Assembly (NCBI GenBank): GCA_964006375.1
Contig: OZ023262.1
Span: 95,272,976-95,336,975, forward strand
Direction of reading: 5' to 3'
DNA length: 64,000 nt
Source: Tillus elongatus
Lineage: Eukaryota; Arthropoda; Insecta; Coleoptera; Cleridae
A program made the position numbers and the translations under genes. The notes beneath the pieces are model-generated. The model worked only from the letters and a program-made list of their open reading frames with translations. It did not search any database and had not been told where the DNA came from. This document shows, one piece after another, positions 62,611 to 64,000 of this stretch; position 1 is the first letter of the stretch, and the number at the start of each line of letters is the position of its first letter.

Positions 62611-62929
62611 ATTTCGCTAATGAGGATACAAACCCACCAATTTTTATTATAATAGAATACATCACAGTGTGTAACCTAGGAGCTTTCAAAGAAGAATTAC
62701 ATGGTTTAAACTAGTGCTGGAAACTAAGTCCGCTTATGAATATCCAGAAACCGGTCGACTGGTCATTTAAACTATAAAGTAATCGTTTTTCAAAAAATCA
62801 GTCAATCCGTTAGTCATTTAGATTTAAAAGTTGCGGAAGAAAATCGGTCAACCGAACGACCGGTGACACTTTAGAAGAATGCACGCAACAAACACGTTAC
62901 TGTATAGAATTTTCATAAAAATTGTCTAC
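62611..62929. other. Unassigned spacer with a Helentron-like end remnant
   Basis: GCACGCAACAAACACGTTAC followed by TGTATAGAATTTTCAT at 62880-62918 is a decayed 3' end in minus orientation. Nothing else recognised. Confidence 0.4.
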
Positions 62930-63005
62930 GAGTTTTTTACGAAATTTCTTCAGATAAGCGTGGAATATGACTCCTAGAACCCATATCCAAGGTCAGTTTC
63001 ACTTT
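62930..63005 (+). repeat. Helentron-like 5' block fragment
   Basis: CCTAGAACCCATATCCAAGG followed by TCAGTTTCACTTTT, the block usually preceding (TA)n; here no (TA)n follows and a LINE starts instead. Confidence 0.55.
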
Positions 63006-63029
63006 TAGGAAGGGACATTAAACAGCAAC

Positions 63030-64000
63030 AGCGATCCTTGGGTTTGTCATCTCTTGTTTTCGCCAATGTGTTGGCCTGTTTCTGGACCTAAGTAAGGCTT
63101 TTGCCCTGGAAACCATCAGATTTTGATCACTAAACTGAATACCTATGAACTTAGAGGTGTACCGCTGCAGTGGTTTCAGAGTTTTCTTTCTTTGCGACAG
63201 CAAGTTGTTAAGCTGTGGGTGTTCGATCTTCGCTAGTGATTTTTTCCGGGGATATCCGCAGGGCTCTGTTTTGGGTCTGTTACTGTATAATATTGATACA
63301 AGTGACATTCTTGTGGATGAACTCGTCATGTACGCTGACGATACTACTTTCCTTGTACATGTGGCTGATCCTGGTGGGCTTTCCGTGTCTGCAACTGGAC
63401 GTGTTAATCAGCTTGCACAATATTTTGGAGAATATGAGTTGTTTCTAAATAGTCAAAAATCAATTTTGATCGGTTTCAATACAAGAAAAGTTGAATATGA
63501 TTCTAGTTATCTTGATAGGGTAATGGCAGAAGTATCCGTCACTCCAGTACACCTTCATTTCTGGGAGATACAATTGATAGCAAGCTGAGATGGGACCATG
63601 ATTTCGTTGGGTTATGTCGTAGGTGTTCATCTTATTGTTATACAATTGGAAGACTGAGGAGTACCGTGAGTTTGTAAACTGTTCGCACATATTATTTTGC
63701 TTATTTTCAGTCCGAATTAAGCTATAATACAGAAGTGTGGGGTACATGTTCTGAGGTGCATAGAGTGTTAGTTCTTCAGAAAAGGGCTATTAGATTGATG
63801 TTAAATATGCCTCACAGTTCAAGTTGCCGATCGGGGTTTGCTGAACTTGGCGTAATGGCGGTTTTTCAGTTTAAATATACAAAGCCTTATTGTACAAAAA
63901 AACGAAAAACTCAACTTGTCTGAATATACACTTCTGGGTGATAATCATGGGTATTCGGCGAGGAGCACGAATAAACTTGGATATCCAATTCACAGATCTT
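63030..64000 (+). pseudogene. LINE reverse transcriptase fragment running off the window
   Basis: FLDLSKAFALETI near 63075 (first catalytic Asp), then LNTYELRGVPLQWFQSFLSL, RGYPQGSVLGLLLYNIDTSD near 63255, MYADDTTFLVHV near 63330 (catalytic pair intact) and a thumb region to 63588. A post-RT region at 63735-63923 reads WGTCSEVHRVLVLQKRAIRL. Frameshifts separate these parts. The element is 5' truncated at about 63010, where Helentron-like sequence stops, and continues beyond 64000. Closest to the CR1/Jockey-type LINEs by the W-G...LQKRAIR motif; unlike the L-1 family. Confidence 0.8.

Overview
This is an AT-rich eukaryotic window that looks like an insect. The evidence is a fatty acyl-CoA reductase gene with one 48-bp intron beside one of about 8 kb, together with dense Penelope-like, mariner, hAT, LINE, SINE and Helentron-like repeats. 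Beetle is only a guess. No prokaryotic feature, CRISPR array or functional tRNA was seen.

The only convincing host gene is on the minus strand. Three exons of a fatty acyl-CoA reductase lie at 18589-18401, 10316-10194 and 10145-9874, in one continuous reading frame with consensus splice sites. The C-terminal exons were not found and probably lie left of the window. Intron 1 has been expanded by a 3.1-kb LINE, a Penelope relic and another LINE relic.

The rest is a mosaic of mobile elements. From 0.4 to 10 kb: an RNase H-bearing LINE, a tRNA-derived SINE, two Helentron-like elements with (TA)n cores, a DUF7869-like relic, and an inverted pair of Penelope pieces carrying hammerhead-like motifs. 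From 19 to 29 kb: a truncated LINE copy, a mariner with a lost catalytic Asp, Helentron-like pieces and a Jockey/CR1-group LINE. From 30.0 to 35.0 kb: a Ty3/gypsy-type LTR element with an uninterrupted 1014-codon Gag-protease-integrase ORF that lacks reverse transcriptase. From 35 to 48 kb: Penelope and Helentron-like pieces, then a mariner split by a near full-length LINE, then a foldback element. From 49.06 to 52.49 kb: a hAT element with TIRs and a perfect 8-bp target duplication. From 52 to 64 kb: further Penelope, Helentron-like, SINE and LINE copies.

Three features recur across the window. (1) One family starts AGTGAATTTTC, has a long (TA)n core and ends in an ACGCA/TGCGT hairpin; this layout fits Helentron-derived HINE/DINE-1 elements. 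(2) Penelope terminal repeats carry a hammerhead-like core whose stems are kept by compensating changes. (3) Insertions sit inside other insertions and inside (TA)n tracts. Nearly all element ORFs are broken; the Gag-protease-integrase ORF is the exception.
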